Assembly: GCA_030686995.1 (NCBI GenBank)
Contig: CM060684.1
Span: 10,107,897-10,171,896, forward strand
Source of the DNA: Artemisia argyi
Taxonomy: Eukaryota; Streptophyta; Magnoliopsida; Asterales; Asteraceae
DNA: 64,000 nucleotides
Direction: 5' to 3'
Part shown: piece by piece, positions 42,977 to 53,887 of the stretch
Position numbering within the stretch: position 1 is the first letter of the stretch
Layout: the number at the start of each line of letters is the position of its first letter
Program-made: the position numbers and the translations under genes
The notes under the pieces: model-generated
Told to the model about the DNA's origin: nothing
Databases searched by the model: none
Seen by the model: the letters and a program-made list of their open reading frames with translations, nothing else

Positions 42977-44611
42977 TTATGTTGTTGCTACTACCATAAC
43001 CAAAACATATACAACAAAATATAAAATAATGTTCTTTTTGGATTTGAGATCAACGGAAAAAGGGTCACTTATGCCTTCAGCGTTAGCCTTTAACTGCTTC
43101 ATTAAAGATTCCATGTACCTTTCATGTTCTCTAACTAAGGAAGCTAACCCAGAATATGTAAAAGAGTCACATACATCAGGCATATCGTCATCATGTTCAT
43201 CACTTCCTTGTTCTCCGTCTTGTTCATCAGGTACTGTATGTTTTCGTTGCGATATCCGCTTTCTCAATTCGATCACCTCATCTTCACAATTGCTTAGATA
43301 ATCGTACGACTTATCAGAGTCATCACCAGAATCATACGACTCGTAGTCAGAAGAGTCATCATGAGTGTTGTTCATGTTCTGTTCACTATCACTATCAGAT
43401 GCCACCGGATTTTCGTTCTCTCTTATGGTTATACCAGTAGGCCTACGAAGGATATTAGTTTTTTCTGATGATCGCTTTTGTTTTTGTGTCATAACAGCCT
43501 TTCCTTTATCTAGTTTTTTCTGCTTTGATAACACAACTTCATCAATATCCACATTTGTATCAACCATATCATCTATAACCTCATCCCTTGCAGGACTTTT
43601 GTCATTAACCACATCAACTACCTCATCCCTTGCAGGCCTGTTGTCAACAACGGCATCAAAAACCTCTTCTGTTGGAGGTATATTCTCTACAGACCTATCA
43701 TCCACCACTGAATTAACAACGACAACGACATTCTCTACAACCTTTTCGGGTGACTTATACACCTCATCTTCAGTGAGAAATGGTACATCATGTATAAAGT
43801 CATCTTCATGACTCCACACTCTAGTGAATGTAACCTTACCCCTAAAATCTTTTCTTAGTGGTCTATCCTTTTCTGGCGGTGGGGACCTTAAGTAAGGGGA
43901 CTGTGCTTCTTCCTCAGCCCATGCAAGCAGTTCCTCATAAGACATATTACCCGCATCCTTTTTCAACTGATCATGTTATTTCCTTTTTGAAGTAACTTCT
44001 GAGTCGGAACCCTCTAAACACAGGTTGTGGTGGTAATAAGGTGCTAAGTTTTGTGGTCCATGAGCAACATACAAGTTTACCTTCTTATGCGTCTTAGCTA
44101 GGTCATATAAAGCATGTACATCGGCATCAGTTTCAATTATCTTTAACCCACCACTATCAATGTCCAACTCAGGTATACATAAGTACAGAGCCCATATGTT
44201 TTGTCTTAACTTAGCAACTAACAAATCTAAGAGTGGACTAAACATGATCCTACTATCACTGGAAGCCTCCATTACAATCTCCCTACCATACTCATACCTC
44301 AAGGGGTCAAACATAAACACACCATTATAGTGTATTTTGAAGACCACATCAAGTGGTATCTCCATAAGACCTGTATAAAGGAAACAATTTAAATAAAAAC
44401 CCTAATTTTCAGCAAACCCTAAAAAACTAATTTACATCGTAAATTAGTACAATTGGGGTAATAAAACATTAAATACTACATGGAATATACCTTCTGTCTT
44501 CACGATTTGAGAAAAACGACAATCAATTTGTAGTATTAAATATGGATGACTTAACACTTTATCAGTTGACACTATTGGCAGCTTTCTAACATGCAACTCA
44601 AAGTACACCAT
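42977..44611 (-). pseudogene. PB1-like domain protein of MULE type
   Basis: Exon 1 (44,611-44,491) starts MVYFELHVRKLPIVSTDK. A GT..AG intron leads to exon 2 (44,370-42,977): PB1-like region (DVVFKIHYNGVFMF, LRYEYGREIV, VAKLRQNIWALYLCIPELDI), then a link to a long acidic region (SYEELLAWAEEEAQSPYL, many Asp/Glu/Val runs) ending SDPFSVDLKSKKN and a hydrophobic end (YFVVYVLVMVV). One in-frame TAA (43,976-43,978) separates the halves. Normal MULE transposases continue from such a region into the DDE core, which is absent. Function unknown; it may bind the element or other proteins through PB1. Confidence 0.7.
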
Positions 44612-44644
44612 TTGTTTCCTTTAAAGGAAATGGTTTTGCTAACC

Positions 44645-45060
44645 TGTAGGACCTTAGATATATCAACTTTATCACAAATATAGAAGATTAGAAGAAGAAA
44701 GATGGTGACTTGATATGTATATATATGTATGTTAGAGAGAGAAAGTAGTGAGAGTAGAGAAAGAAAGAAGAGAGAATATTATTAGAAAACATACACAAAT
44801 ACACACACAAGCACACCTTACAAATGAGAGGTAAGGTGCCTTTTATACTTCCATCACATGAGATGGATGGGCTTTCTATGGGCTTGGGCTTGGACTTGGT
44901 TACATGGTTGGATAACTAGGCTTATGAAACATAGCATATAACATATTAGCTTGCCAAGTCCAAAGCCCAATGACTAAACTATTACTAATCTTAACAAACG
45001 ACACAAAGTTACAATATGAGAATGACCATCACTTCATAATTCATATTTTTAATGCTAACA
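44645..45060 (-). repeat. Sirevirus-type 3' LTR
   Basis: On the minus strand it reads TGTTAGCATTAAAAATATG to GGTCCTACA (416 bp), with a TATAAAAGG promoter box near 44,852. Directly upstream (plus-strand right) is the purine tract TTAGGGGGAGAT. No 5' LTR partner is found in the window. Confidence 0.8.
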
Positions 45061-47987
45061 ATCTCCCCCTAAGGGGTGGTCATTCGAATGATGCTCCACG
45101 TGAGTGGGTCTTCCTTGTTCGTTGTCTTTAACTTTGTGTGTCGTTGCTGAATAGTCTTTAGTCTTTGTTCCTTCATGCTTTGTGATCTTTGATAACTGAT
45201 TTTCATCGTTCTTTGTTCCTTTGTGATGTGGAGTTATCTGCCTTTCGTCACTTCTGCGTCTGTGGTGGTTGTTTGCCATTCCAACATGCTCATACATCTT
45301 TGGACTTTGATATTCATAAGCATGTAGTTCCCTTTCTTTCACTTTGATCTTTAGTCTTTATACTTTGTAGATTCTTCTTTTTGGCGTAGAATCTTTCTTT
45401 GAACTTTGTGTTGTATAGATCTTTGAGGGAGCTTTCTTTAACTTCCAGATGTATGTATGAGCATGTGGAATCTGTCGCCAGGGAGATGAAGTGTCCCTGC
45501 ATGAAAACAGTTAGCAATAAAACATCCGGTACTTACAGATAAGAATTAGAGATCGTCAACAGCATAGTGTGAAGACTCCTTCTAACCCTTACCAAGGCCG
45601 TTCCCATATCAGGTACTCTCGAGAGAGCTTACGAGATCTACAAAGTAGCTCAATGACTGGGTGAGTCGCTGGGGATCACTCCACGACTGTAGACCGTTTG
45701 AAACCACCGCTAACACTAAGCGTAACCCATAAAGAATTACCGAAGTGACCTGCTGTCAGGGCTGTATGATGTTGACCCTGGCAGGAATTTCCATTCAATC
45801 ATTGAGAATCACAAAAGTGAATCCTCTCATAAATGTTCTGGCAGATTGCTAAGATCTGCGCAGGACTCTAAAGTTTACATCTGGCGTCCTTAATGATGAA
45901 CAACCAGTGTAGAAATATCATGTGTTCCTATGAGATCTTTTGATGAATCTCGGGGCTCTAGACTCGATAAGTGCACATTTGGTTTCCTATACGGAGATTA
46001 GGGAGAGGTCTCCTGCTTCAATATCAACGATCTCTAAGAGACAGGTCGATAGATTACACCGGTTCCCCGTGAGAATGAAACAAGCTCTTTTAAGAGAACT
46101 TGAGTGGTTAAGAAGGTTTAGTGCAGTGTGTCACTGGGTCCATGACGTCTTTATCTTCAATACCGGTGTCACCTTAGTAACAACCAGTAGCATATGAATT
46201 GAACCCGGTGTCTGCCCTAAGGTTGAACATATGGAGGGCTATTTCTTTTCACCCTTTTTCATAACTTTTCCTTTTAATTCTTCAACCCCTTCTTTCTCCT
46301 TTCTCATTTTCTCCTTTTTTCAATCATACCTAAGGACTTCTAATACTAATATATTGGATTTGTCCTTGGGTAGATCCCTCCGGCTCTGGCGGATCATAGG
46401 ACGGTTTTTCCTAACCTTAGTCACCTTATAACTCCATGACTATCCTTTTGTTGATCACATGCCATAAAACCTTTTGTGAAAATCTCTCAAAGTGTTTATG
46501 AATATAAAACACATTTTTGTTACCACTTTGAGAGTTTTGCATCTTTTGAAGGACTCCCCCTTCACATGTGCTCATGTGTTTTTTAATAAATTTGCACATG
46601 CGAGAGGAGTTTGCACTTTTTGAATTGATCCACTTTCAGTGAACATGACCGATTCGAGACACGCTTACATCACTAGTTAGACTAGCTTGAAATTATTACC
46701 CGTCCTAGTCAAGTCCAAAGAGAGTCTCTCGATATGGTACACTCTACTCAGACAAGTCCTATTCGAGACACGCTTACATCACTAGTTAGACTAGCTTGAA
46801 ATTATTACCCGTCCAGGACAAGTCCTTTCGATTACTGACAATTTAAGCTTCGTCAATTCATTGGTAATATCTGAGTCGAGCTCTTTTGAGATTCAGTCAC
46901 AAACTTTAAACATCTTTGATCACATTTTAATCATGTCTTCTCCCCCTCAAAAATAGCATATCGTGATATTTTTGATATCAACTGATTAAAAAACTTTTTG
47001 GAGAGAAAGACAGATTTGATTTTGCATGAAATCGGAACATTTTTCTTTTAATGAAATACTCCCCCTCAAAACTCGCATATGTTTTTGAGAAATGTTAAAC
47101 TTTATAAAGTTTAGAGGGAAGGAGTCTTCTTGAGGCAAAATTCTGAAAGAGAAAGAAGTTTCAGATTTGATGAATTTTGCATCAAGGTTTTTTGAAAAAA
47201 CAAAGATTTCTCTTTGTTTGAATAGGAATGTCGCACTGAGGCGTACAACAGTGTCCAATTTTTAGGATAAGTGCACTTTTTTGATGAAAATCATTTTTGC
47301 GTAGCACTTTCCTTTCTTTGAAAAAATGAGTTGTGCACTGTAAGGTGTACACAAGTCATCTTGATGATGAGCGCCGATTTTGATAGATTTTGAAAATCTT
47401 TTTGAAAAATCTTGAAAAGTTGGTGCTCAAAATGTAAGAGAATTTATGAAAATCTAATTAATCATTAGATCAACAATCATGGTCTTGAGCTTAAAGATTT
47501 TGAAAGTTTTTCTAAAGAAAACTCAAGCCAGATAAGTGTTTGGTTCTCGTTTTAGGATAAGTGCTCGAAAAATATTTGAAATCTTTGTTTTGATTAAGCA
47601 CTTTCCTTTCTTTGATGCACGGGTCCTGAACTGATATGTCCAGAAGCCATCAATTAAGTTCGGGTTTCGTACTGAAGTATACGAAAGCCATTGTGAAGAA
47701 ATTTTTGAGAAACGACATGTTTTAGAAAAACATTAAAAAAAGAACTCCCGCTCAAGCATCTGTACATGTCCGTATCTTTGTTGAATGACATTTCTAGAAA
47801 CGTACAGAATATTGATTATACAAGAGACATGTCGTGAGAAGAATATTTTTGGATTTTTTGATTTTATAATGTTTTTGGTTTTTTTTTTGAAAATTTTATA
47901 TTTTTGTATTTTGTTTTTGTTGGTTTTTCAAATTTTGTATTTTGTTTTTCAAAAATATTTACAAAGAAGAATTGAAGAAAGAAAAAA
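45061..47987 (-). other. Sirevirus 3' region: multiple polypurine tracts, pol missing
   Basis: The word CTCCCCCT (AGGGGGAG on the element strand) occurs at 45,063, 46,554, 46,940 and 47,059; repeated tracts before the 3' LTR are a described Sirevirus signature. A frame near 45,055-45,342 ends HSNDHPLGGDC, like the end of a copia pol. No integrase, reverse transcriptase or RNase H is present between here and the gag-like frame, so the middle has been lost. The rest is non-coding. Confidence 0.7.
46652..46814. repeat. 54-bp direct repeat
   Basis: ATTCGAGACACGCTTACATC...TTACCCGTCC occurs at 46,652-46,705 and again at 46,761-46,814 without differences. Only the spacer differs. Confidence 0.9.
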
Positions 47988-50900
47988 TTAAGCTTGAACA
48001 AGTAAAAGTGGGGTTAAGAGTGGAGTTAGAAGAGGATGTCCACATGCGATGTTGGCGTAAAGTTCCTCTTTACCATATTGGGTGTATGCACTCTCTTCAC
48101 TTTCACAAGTACCTGCATCCACAGAAGAAGAGTTTGCACAAATAACAGTGTTAGAAGTAAGTGAAGCATCACTCTGCGGGTGTTGACTATCAACGGTTGT
48201 AGTGGTTTCTACTTCCTTATCCTGAAGATTAACACTATTATTTGTCTTGGTGAAACTATCAAAAATCTTCCCTGTAGGAATCCATCTAAGACCAACTATT
48301 TTAAAAACTTTCCCGGTAGGAATCCACCTAAGGTAAGATCTAGATGTAGTCTTCTTATCAGATGCAGCGGAAGTCTCAGTCTTAGAAAAACTACATTCTT
48401 TAGATATCCACCTATTAGGTTTCTTAACCTCTTGCTTCTTATCAACGGGTTTGTTTCGATTTGGTGTCTTAGTGGATTGTGTCTTGACACTTGATTTGGA
48501 ATTCTTTGTGTTGCATTCTACGTTCCTAGCATACTCTTTTGTGTCACTACTCTTAGATGCAAGCCAATCCCTAGTATTTTGTTGAAAGTTCCTAGGTAAT
48601 GGTTTACTACTACTAGCGGTGCTTTGGAATCTTGTAGAATTCATCACACTAGGTTTTGCACCTAAAATTCCGTTTTTTCGATGTTGTGCATTTTTTCTAG
48701 CTTCTTCTAGACGATGATTGAGGACCATGTCATTAGAACCAACAGACTCATTAACAGTTTTTGTTGTCTTATTTGGTGTACTATACTTAGAAGAGCCAGG
48801 TGAAATCACATTTTTGTTTCTTTCAACAAACAAATTTTGTTTTTCAACAATCTTATCATTTTCACATTGCTGGGGCAAGGGTGTTGGAGTGACTGGTTTT
48901 GTCAAATCCTTTTTCGCATCGACTTTTGGAGCAAACCGTGAAATTGACATTTTTGGTTTGTGAATCATGTTTGAAACATTTGGTTTCTCCGAAGTTGATG
49001 GTTTTGCAAACTTAGTTTCCTCACCCTTCCATTTTTGACTTTCAAGCTGAGCCCTCAAAAGATCATTTTGCTCTTTCATGTTCTTTAAGGCACGCTCATA
49101 CGACAATTTGTCATACTTGCATTCTTCCTTTTTCCGATCAAGTTGTTTAAAATATGACACATTTTCTTTTTCAAGCTTTATAAGAGCATTTTCATATTTT
49201 GAAACAATTGCGGAGGTCTCAGCTCTTAGTCGTTCATCGTCTTGAACAGAATATGTTTGTAAAATGATGGACATGATGTCAGTGGTCATAACAACTTCGA
49301 AAAGAGAATCATTTAGGTTTTCCAAAACATTCATGTTTTCACGAGCATCATTAGCTTCGTTTACCAGGGATTTGTGGTCCTTGACAAATTCGGCCGTTTC
49401 TTTTAAGAAAACAAGTTCAAAATTTTTTACACTCGCGCTGATGTTATTCAGTGGAATAGTAATTTCGTTTTGAAACACCTTTTGCTGTTCGATGTGAAAA
49501 CTAGAATGCCAGTTGTTAATATCGATGGAAGTTTTGGATTTAACAATGTTTTGAAGTTCTTGAATTCTCATTTTAACGTCATCGAGAATGTTTCTAGCCT
49601 CACTTGTTTTAAAAGTGTTGTTAGAGGACATTTGTTCTAATTTTGAAAGAGATTTGGAAACAACTTTCTTTTTAGACAAGAATTTCGCAAATGGTCGTTT
49701 AATGGAAAACACAGACGGTTCTGTTTGTGGAACAAAAGTGATTCCCGAAAGTTTGTTCAATTTGTTGTAATCAATGGGTTTCAAATCCTTTTGTTTCATT
49801 TTATTAATGCTCTCTTCGACATGTTCAATCGTTAGCACAGAATCCCGAACGACGGGAGGATCATGTTTGGTGTAAATCACATTACCATTGTACAAAACAT
49901 TCTGTTCTTGCTGAGCTTTCTTGAGATTACAAGGGGTGTTGTTACCAAGAGCCATTTTATGTTTCGTATGGTAAATCGGATTAATTTGATTTGAAATCAT
50001 TTTCATTGTTTGACTCGACTGACCCGACTTAACCACTAATTCCTCTAAATGAGCAATCATGTGTTCTGACTCTACGATTTCTTCCAAAAGTTTGTCTTCT
50101 TTCTTTGCAAAATCCTTTTTCAACTCATCCATTTCTTTTTCAAGATTGGAATAAGCTGTTTTTTGTTTAGAAAGTTGGTTTTGTAAATCAGAAATTTCCG
50201 TGTTTAAAGATTTTATCTTTTTGAAAGAATTAACATCAAGTGTGTCAAACTTGAGTTGCAATTGTTGTTTCTCGGAAACGGAATTTTGATAACCAGTTTC
50301 TAATTCAGACAATCTTTTGTTATGAAATTCAAAAGCTTTAACGGTTGATTTGTAACTCTCAAGCTCAGCGGTCAATTTAACATTCGCGGCCTTAACATCG
50401 TGATTGACCTTTTGCACATTCTCAATTTCAATACGACAATTATTCAATAATGATTCAAAGAAAGCACGGGTTTCCTCATCATTAGCACCATTTTGTGCAA
50501 CTTGAACTCCATTAGGATCCATATATGGAGTTTCATAGTTAACATTGCTATTAACTTGTTTCCCCACATATGTATCATAATTAGGTTCAGGTGGTACATA
50601 ATGTGGCTTCTCATGAGCAAACAGATTAGCATTATTACCATAATTTGGTACCTCATGGAATGAATCTGAATCATAAGTAGGAGGAAGATCAGAATCACTG
50701 CTTGATGTTGTTGCCTGCTGATTTGCCATAAAGTTGTAGGTTGCATTAAGGTCTGCTGAATTGTCATTAACTCTTGTTGTAGCTCTAAACTCATGTTCCT
50801 CAGCAGTCAACGGTATTCCCGATTCTTTTTTATTGGCTAGCATAATCAAGTACTGAATCTTTTCTACCCTCGTCATTGCATCACTGCGGTGAATTTCAGA

Positions 50901-51473
50901 TGTAGGCTTTTGAATTGAAGTCATAAAACAATCATTCCCATTTTGATTAACCACATTCTGACTCACAAACTGATCCATCGGATCTCCAACATATTCCCTT
51001 ATCTGAATCCCCGTCTGTGTACTCAGAGCATATCTATGTTGATTCCCAATAACATGTTCATTTGCCAGTATACCTTGATTCCGAGTAAAGTCAGTTGGAA
51101 ACATTTCAGCTAGAACCTCAACTTGCATTGTCAACTTCTCTTTTGGTGTGTCGGAGTCATATGAAGTTTCTGCGTTTTCAGGTTCATCTGACTTATGTTC
51201 ACATGATTCTTTACCATTTTGTGCCTTTACACTCAATGGTGGTCGCTTCATATGCTCAACGAGTGTGAATGGAAATCTCAGGTCAAGATATTTTACGTAC
51301 TCTGGAAGCTCATTTTCATCAACGTCTTGTTCAGTATCAGTTAACGGCTTCTCAGTCTCATTCCATAGTTGCACAGTCTCAGTAATCGGCTTGTCAGTCT
51401 TAGGATATGGAGCAAAGAATTGAACAAGAGGTTTCATGTCCATCGTTGGAAAGAAATTGTTTAGAAAAGGCAT
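47988..51473 (-). CDS. Sirevirus-type gag-like coiled-coil protein (1,161 aa)
   Basis: An intact frame from ATG (51,473). Residues about 330-900 are mostly coiled coil (ENVQKVNHDVKAANVKLTAE, NTEISDLQNQLSKQ, KEMDELKKDFAKKEDKLLEE, YERALKNMKEQNDLLRAQLE). A basic, Ser/Thr-rich linker leads to the paired motif LRWIPTGKVFKIVGLRWIPT, which sits between gag and protease in copia elements of Asteraceae type as I know them. No zinc knuckle or protease follows: the frame stops after NIACGHPLLTPL. Extended coiled-coil gag is known in Sireviruses. Orientation agrees with the LTR at 44,645. A frame of this length without breaks suggests recent activity or selection. Confidence 0.72.
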   Translation of the reverse strand: MPFLNNFFPTMDMKPLVQFFAPYPKTDKPITETVQLWNETEKPLTDTEQDVDENELPEYVKYLDLRFPFTLVEHMKRPPLSVKAQNGKESCEHKSDEPENAETSYDSDTPKEKLTMQVEVLAEMFPTDFTRNQGILANEHVIGNQHRYALSTQTGIQIREYVGDPMDQFVSQNVVNQNGNDCFMTSIQKPTSEIHRSDAMTRVEKIQYLIMLANKKESGIPLTAEEHEFRATTRVNDNSADLNATYNFMANQQATTSSSDSDLPPTYDSDSFHEVPNYGNNANLFAHEKPHYVPPEPNYDTYVGKQVNSNVNYETPYMDPNGVQVAQNGANDEETRAFFESLLNNCRIEIENVQKVNHDVKAANVKLTAELESYKSTVKAFEFHNKRLSELETGYQNSVSEKQQLQLKFDTLDVNSFKKIKSLNTEISDLQNQLSKQKTAYSNLEKEMDELKKDFAKKEDKLLEEIVESEHMIAHLEELVVKSGQSSQTMKMISNQINPIYHTKHKMALGNNTPCNLKKAQQEQNVLYNGNVIYTKHDPPVVRDSVLTIEHVEESINKMKQKDLKPIDYNKLNKLSGITFVPQTEPSVFSIKRPFAKFLSKKKVVSKSLSKLEQMSSNNTFKTSEARNILDDVKMRIQELQNIVKSKTSIDINNWHSSFHIEQQKVFQNEITIPLNNISASVKNFELVFLKETAEFVKDHKSLVNEANDARENMNVLENLNDSLFEVVMTTDIMSIILQTYSVQDDERLRAETSAIVSKYENALIKLEKENVSYFKQLDRKKEECKYDKLSYERALKNMKEQNDLLRAQLESQKWKGEETKFAKPSTSEKPNVSNMIHKPKMSISRFAPKVDAKKDLTKPVTPTPLPQQCENDKIVEKQNLFVERNKNVISPGSSKYSTPNKTTKTVNESVGSNDMVLNHRLEEARKNAQHRKNGILGAKPSVMNSTRFQSTASSSKPLPRNFQQNTRDWLASKSSDTKEYARNVECNTKNSKSSVKTQSTKTPNRNKPVDKKQEVKKPNRWISKECSFSKTETSAASDKKTTSRSYLRWIPTGKVFKIVGLRWIPTGKIFDSFTKTNNSVNLQDKEVETTTTVDSQHPQSDASLTSNTVICANSSSVDAGTCESEESAYTQYGKEELYANIACGHPLLTPLLTPLLLVQA

Positions 51474-51784
51474 TTCGAATGTTTTCGAGTGAGATCTACG
51501 TTTCCCTCTGAAATATAATTTTGAAAATTTTTCTTTCCCAGAATTTTGAAAACACCTAGAAATGCAATTCTAAGGTTACAGAAAAATTTGAGTTTCAAAA
51601 AATTTTGACGCCAAATTTCACCGAAAAAATTTGAATTTTGGCCTAAAAATTTGAATTTCGGGTCAAAATTTTCAACCTTATACCAAAATTTGAATCTCGC
51701 GTAAAAATTGAACGTTAAGTCTCGTGTGAAAAATAAATTTTACTCAACTTTTCCCGCTAAAAAACTTAGATCTCACTCGAAAAC
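51474..51784 (-). other. Leader of the gag-like gene bracketed by a 17-bp inverted repeat
   Basis: GTTTTCGAGTGAGATCT at 51,481-51,497 recurs inverted at 51,768-51,784. The 270 bp between are full of short AAATTTGAATTT variants. No 5' LTR or primer site is found beyond it. Confidence 0.7.
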
Positions 51785-51825
51785 ATGATAAAGTTGATTA
51801 TAGGATACGAACCCAAAATATTACA

Positions 51826-52155
51826 GATACGAACCCAAAATATTACAGATATCAGATACGAACTTTCAAATTTTTTTCATTATCAGATACGAACTTTAAA
51901 ATATCAGATATCAGATACGAACTTTCAAATTCTTGTTTCATTATCAGCAACGTACTTTTCTCCTTTGTTCAAATATAAGAAAAACTTTAAAAATAAAAAT
52001 TGCTGATAATGAAACAAATGAAAAAGTACGTTGCTGATAATGAAACAAAAATTTGAAAGTTCGTATCTGATATCTGATATTTTAAAGTTCGTATCTGATA
52101 ATGAAAAAAATTTGAAAGTTCGTATCTGATATCTGTAATATTTTGGGTTCGTATC
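51826..52155. repeat. Near-perfect hairpin: 134-bp arms, 62-bp loop
   Basis: The left arm (51,826-51,959) and right arm (52,022-52,155) are reverse complements apart from one base (C/T) and one T-run length change. The arms are made of repeated CAGATACGAACTTTCAAAT units. The right side continues to GGGTTAATGGCATG (inverted) at 52,201, which looks like a transposon end; the left side has a 22-bp repeat instead. It is probably a foldback element. Its transcript would form a long double-stranded stem. Confidence 0.85.
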
Positions 52156-52205
52156 TGATAATGGCATAAATGGGAAAGTACGTTGCTATTACATGCCATT
52201 AACCC

Positions 52206-53215
52206 TAAAATATATTACTCCAAAAAAACGTTTAAGTACAATGGAATGTGACGGAAGTGCCACATTAACCGCAAGCAATCGCATGACACATCCACTAAAT
52301 CATTTATGACAGACCATAAATGACAACTAGGTACAACCAACAAGACCACCAAACGAAAACCAACATAAAATAAGATACATCAGAAATTTTATGCAAAAAA
52401 TATAAAACAACCTAGTTAAGACAAAAATCTTGAATTCCAACAGCATTTAATTGTGCAGGAGAGAGGCCAAAATCATCATCATTATAATTTGCCGTCACTC
52501 GTATCCGCTTTCCATTGCTTATAAAGACTCCGCTCTTTGCCTCCACTTCCAGAATACAACGTCCCAATGTGATCGTCAAGAACTTCATCATCATCACTGT
52601 CGAAACTACCACATTGCCCACCTTAGAGAATGGGTTACCCCCATAGTTGATCAACCTTTTTAAGAGGTTTACCATCATTATCCACAAGAGTAACTTTCTC
52701 TTCAATAATTAACTTTTCAATCTTCCCAATTTTCTCAACAATAGGAGTAGTACTTCCATTTCCACCTTTAGAAACCTCCAAATCAGCCCCACTCTTAGGA
52801 GAAACACTTGTTGCACAAGGAATACCATTATCATCAGTATCGGCCATATTAAGAACATCAAACGGGTTCGATGTAGCAATAACCTTCCCACTCGTACTTG
52901 CCTCATTGGTGATTTTTTCCTTAGTAGCAACCGGCTTCTTCGAGACAGGTCTCCAAAATTTAGGTTTCGGCTTATTAAGCTGAACACCCCCAATCGGCCG
53001 AGAAGGAGCAGCAACAGTCTTTCCCTTACTCTTACGATTGTTTACCCCAATGAAGCCATCATCCGTATCCAATGTAGTAGAAGCTTCTGCTGCCACATTA
53101 ATGTCACTACGAACCGCCTCCTTAGCACATTTTGGACAATTGATACGGTCATGGCCAAATACTTTGCACACCTCACAATGAGGAGGCTTCCATTCATATT
53201 AGACCTTGATGCACG
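52206..53215 (-). mobile_element. Second ORF1-only LINE relic
   Basis: The minus strand reads a zinc knuckle (HCEVCKVFGHDRINCPKC), Ser/Thr- and Lys-rich linker, NGGNPF-type segment, acidic tail ending GIQDFCLN, then about 200 bp of 3' UTR ending GGAGTAATATATTT. The last part matches the 3' end of the LINE at 5,785 (TTGTACTTAAA(C/T)G...GGAGTAATATATTT). A TAA just before YEWKPPHC and a frameshift near 52,650 break the frame. DUF4283 is cut off and no ORF2 follows ORF1. Confidence 0.8.
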
Positions 53216-53525
53216 CTGTAATAAAAAAATAGGATTAAAAAGCTGGAAGGGTTGTGTTGAATGGAATACTTTTCTCATAAAGCCAAAAACAATATATACT
53301 ATTTGGAATTACCTTTATTGGAATGGATTAGTAGGTTTAGTATTATTCATGGTAAGTGTTAATTACAAAGTTTATATAAGGATAAGCAATACAAACAGCC
53401 TCTAAACCTCCTTTGTAAGCAGTTTCGATAAACAATCACAATTAGCCCCTAAAATCGATTTCAATAAGCACACTAAGGTTTGTTTAATAAGCAATCCCAA
53501 ACAACTTTCAGCAATCCTACTCTCA
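53216..53525. other. Intergenic, no gene seen
   Basis: AT-rich DNA between the LINE relic and the next copia 5' end. No terminus or frame is supported. Confidence 0.5.
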
Positions 53526-53887
53526 TGTTATGTGTTAGTAGCAATACTTAGGAGGGTTAAATGTGACTTAGACAATAATAAGGGGATTAATTGTATTTAG
53601 TTTAAATAAAGTTTAGGATTTTACTTAGATTAGGAAACTAGTTACTTGGCTTGCAAGCTAAGGTTTCTACCCCCTCATCTTTATAAATAGAGATGAGGGG
53701 GATGCTAGTAATTCATTCTTCTTCCTCAATTGTAAAAGGTTTTAATAAAGGGTTCGTTGAGAGTATATCGTGTGCATATTCTTGTCAGTTCTTTGTGGTA
53801 TATCGTGTTTCTACTTGTGCTCGATATAACTCGCGATCTAGCTTTCCGCGATCGAACTTCAGATTGTTGTCGAGGTATTTTCCAACA
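53526..53887 (+). repeat. 5' LTR of a second copia element
   Basis: The right end ...TTTTCCAACA is followed by AGTGGTATCAAGAGCCACGG, a good initiator-Met primer site. TATAAATAGAGATGAGG near 53,681 looks like the promoter box and TTTTAATAAAGGG near 53,740 a polyadenylation region. The left end is set at the TG of TGTTATGTGTTAG; this is uncertain because the other LTR is not in view. Confidence 0.6.

Noticed and set aside
43976..43978. Programmed read-through of the TAA in the PB1-like gene
   Set aside because: The context shows no known read-through signal, and the related gene at 5,717 is also broken, so plain decay is simpler.
47988..51473. The 1,161-aa frame as a host cytoskeletal or myosin-like coiled-coil protein
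   Set aside because: The paired RWIPTGK motif, the LTR and purine tracts in the same orientation, and the lack of introns point to a copia/Sirevirus gag.
41796..52201. A second MULE reaching from GGGTTAATTCTTTG (41,796) to the inverted GGGTTAATGGCATG (52,201)
   Set aside because: The two ends share only about eight bases plus scattered matches, and the flanking 9 bp (TAGAACTAT and TAAAATATA) do not match.
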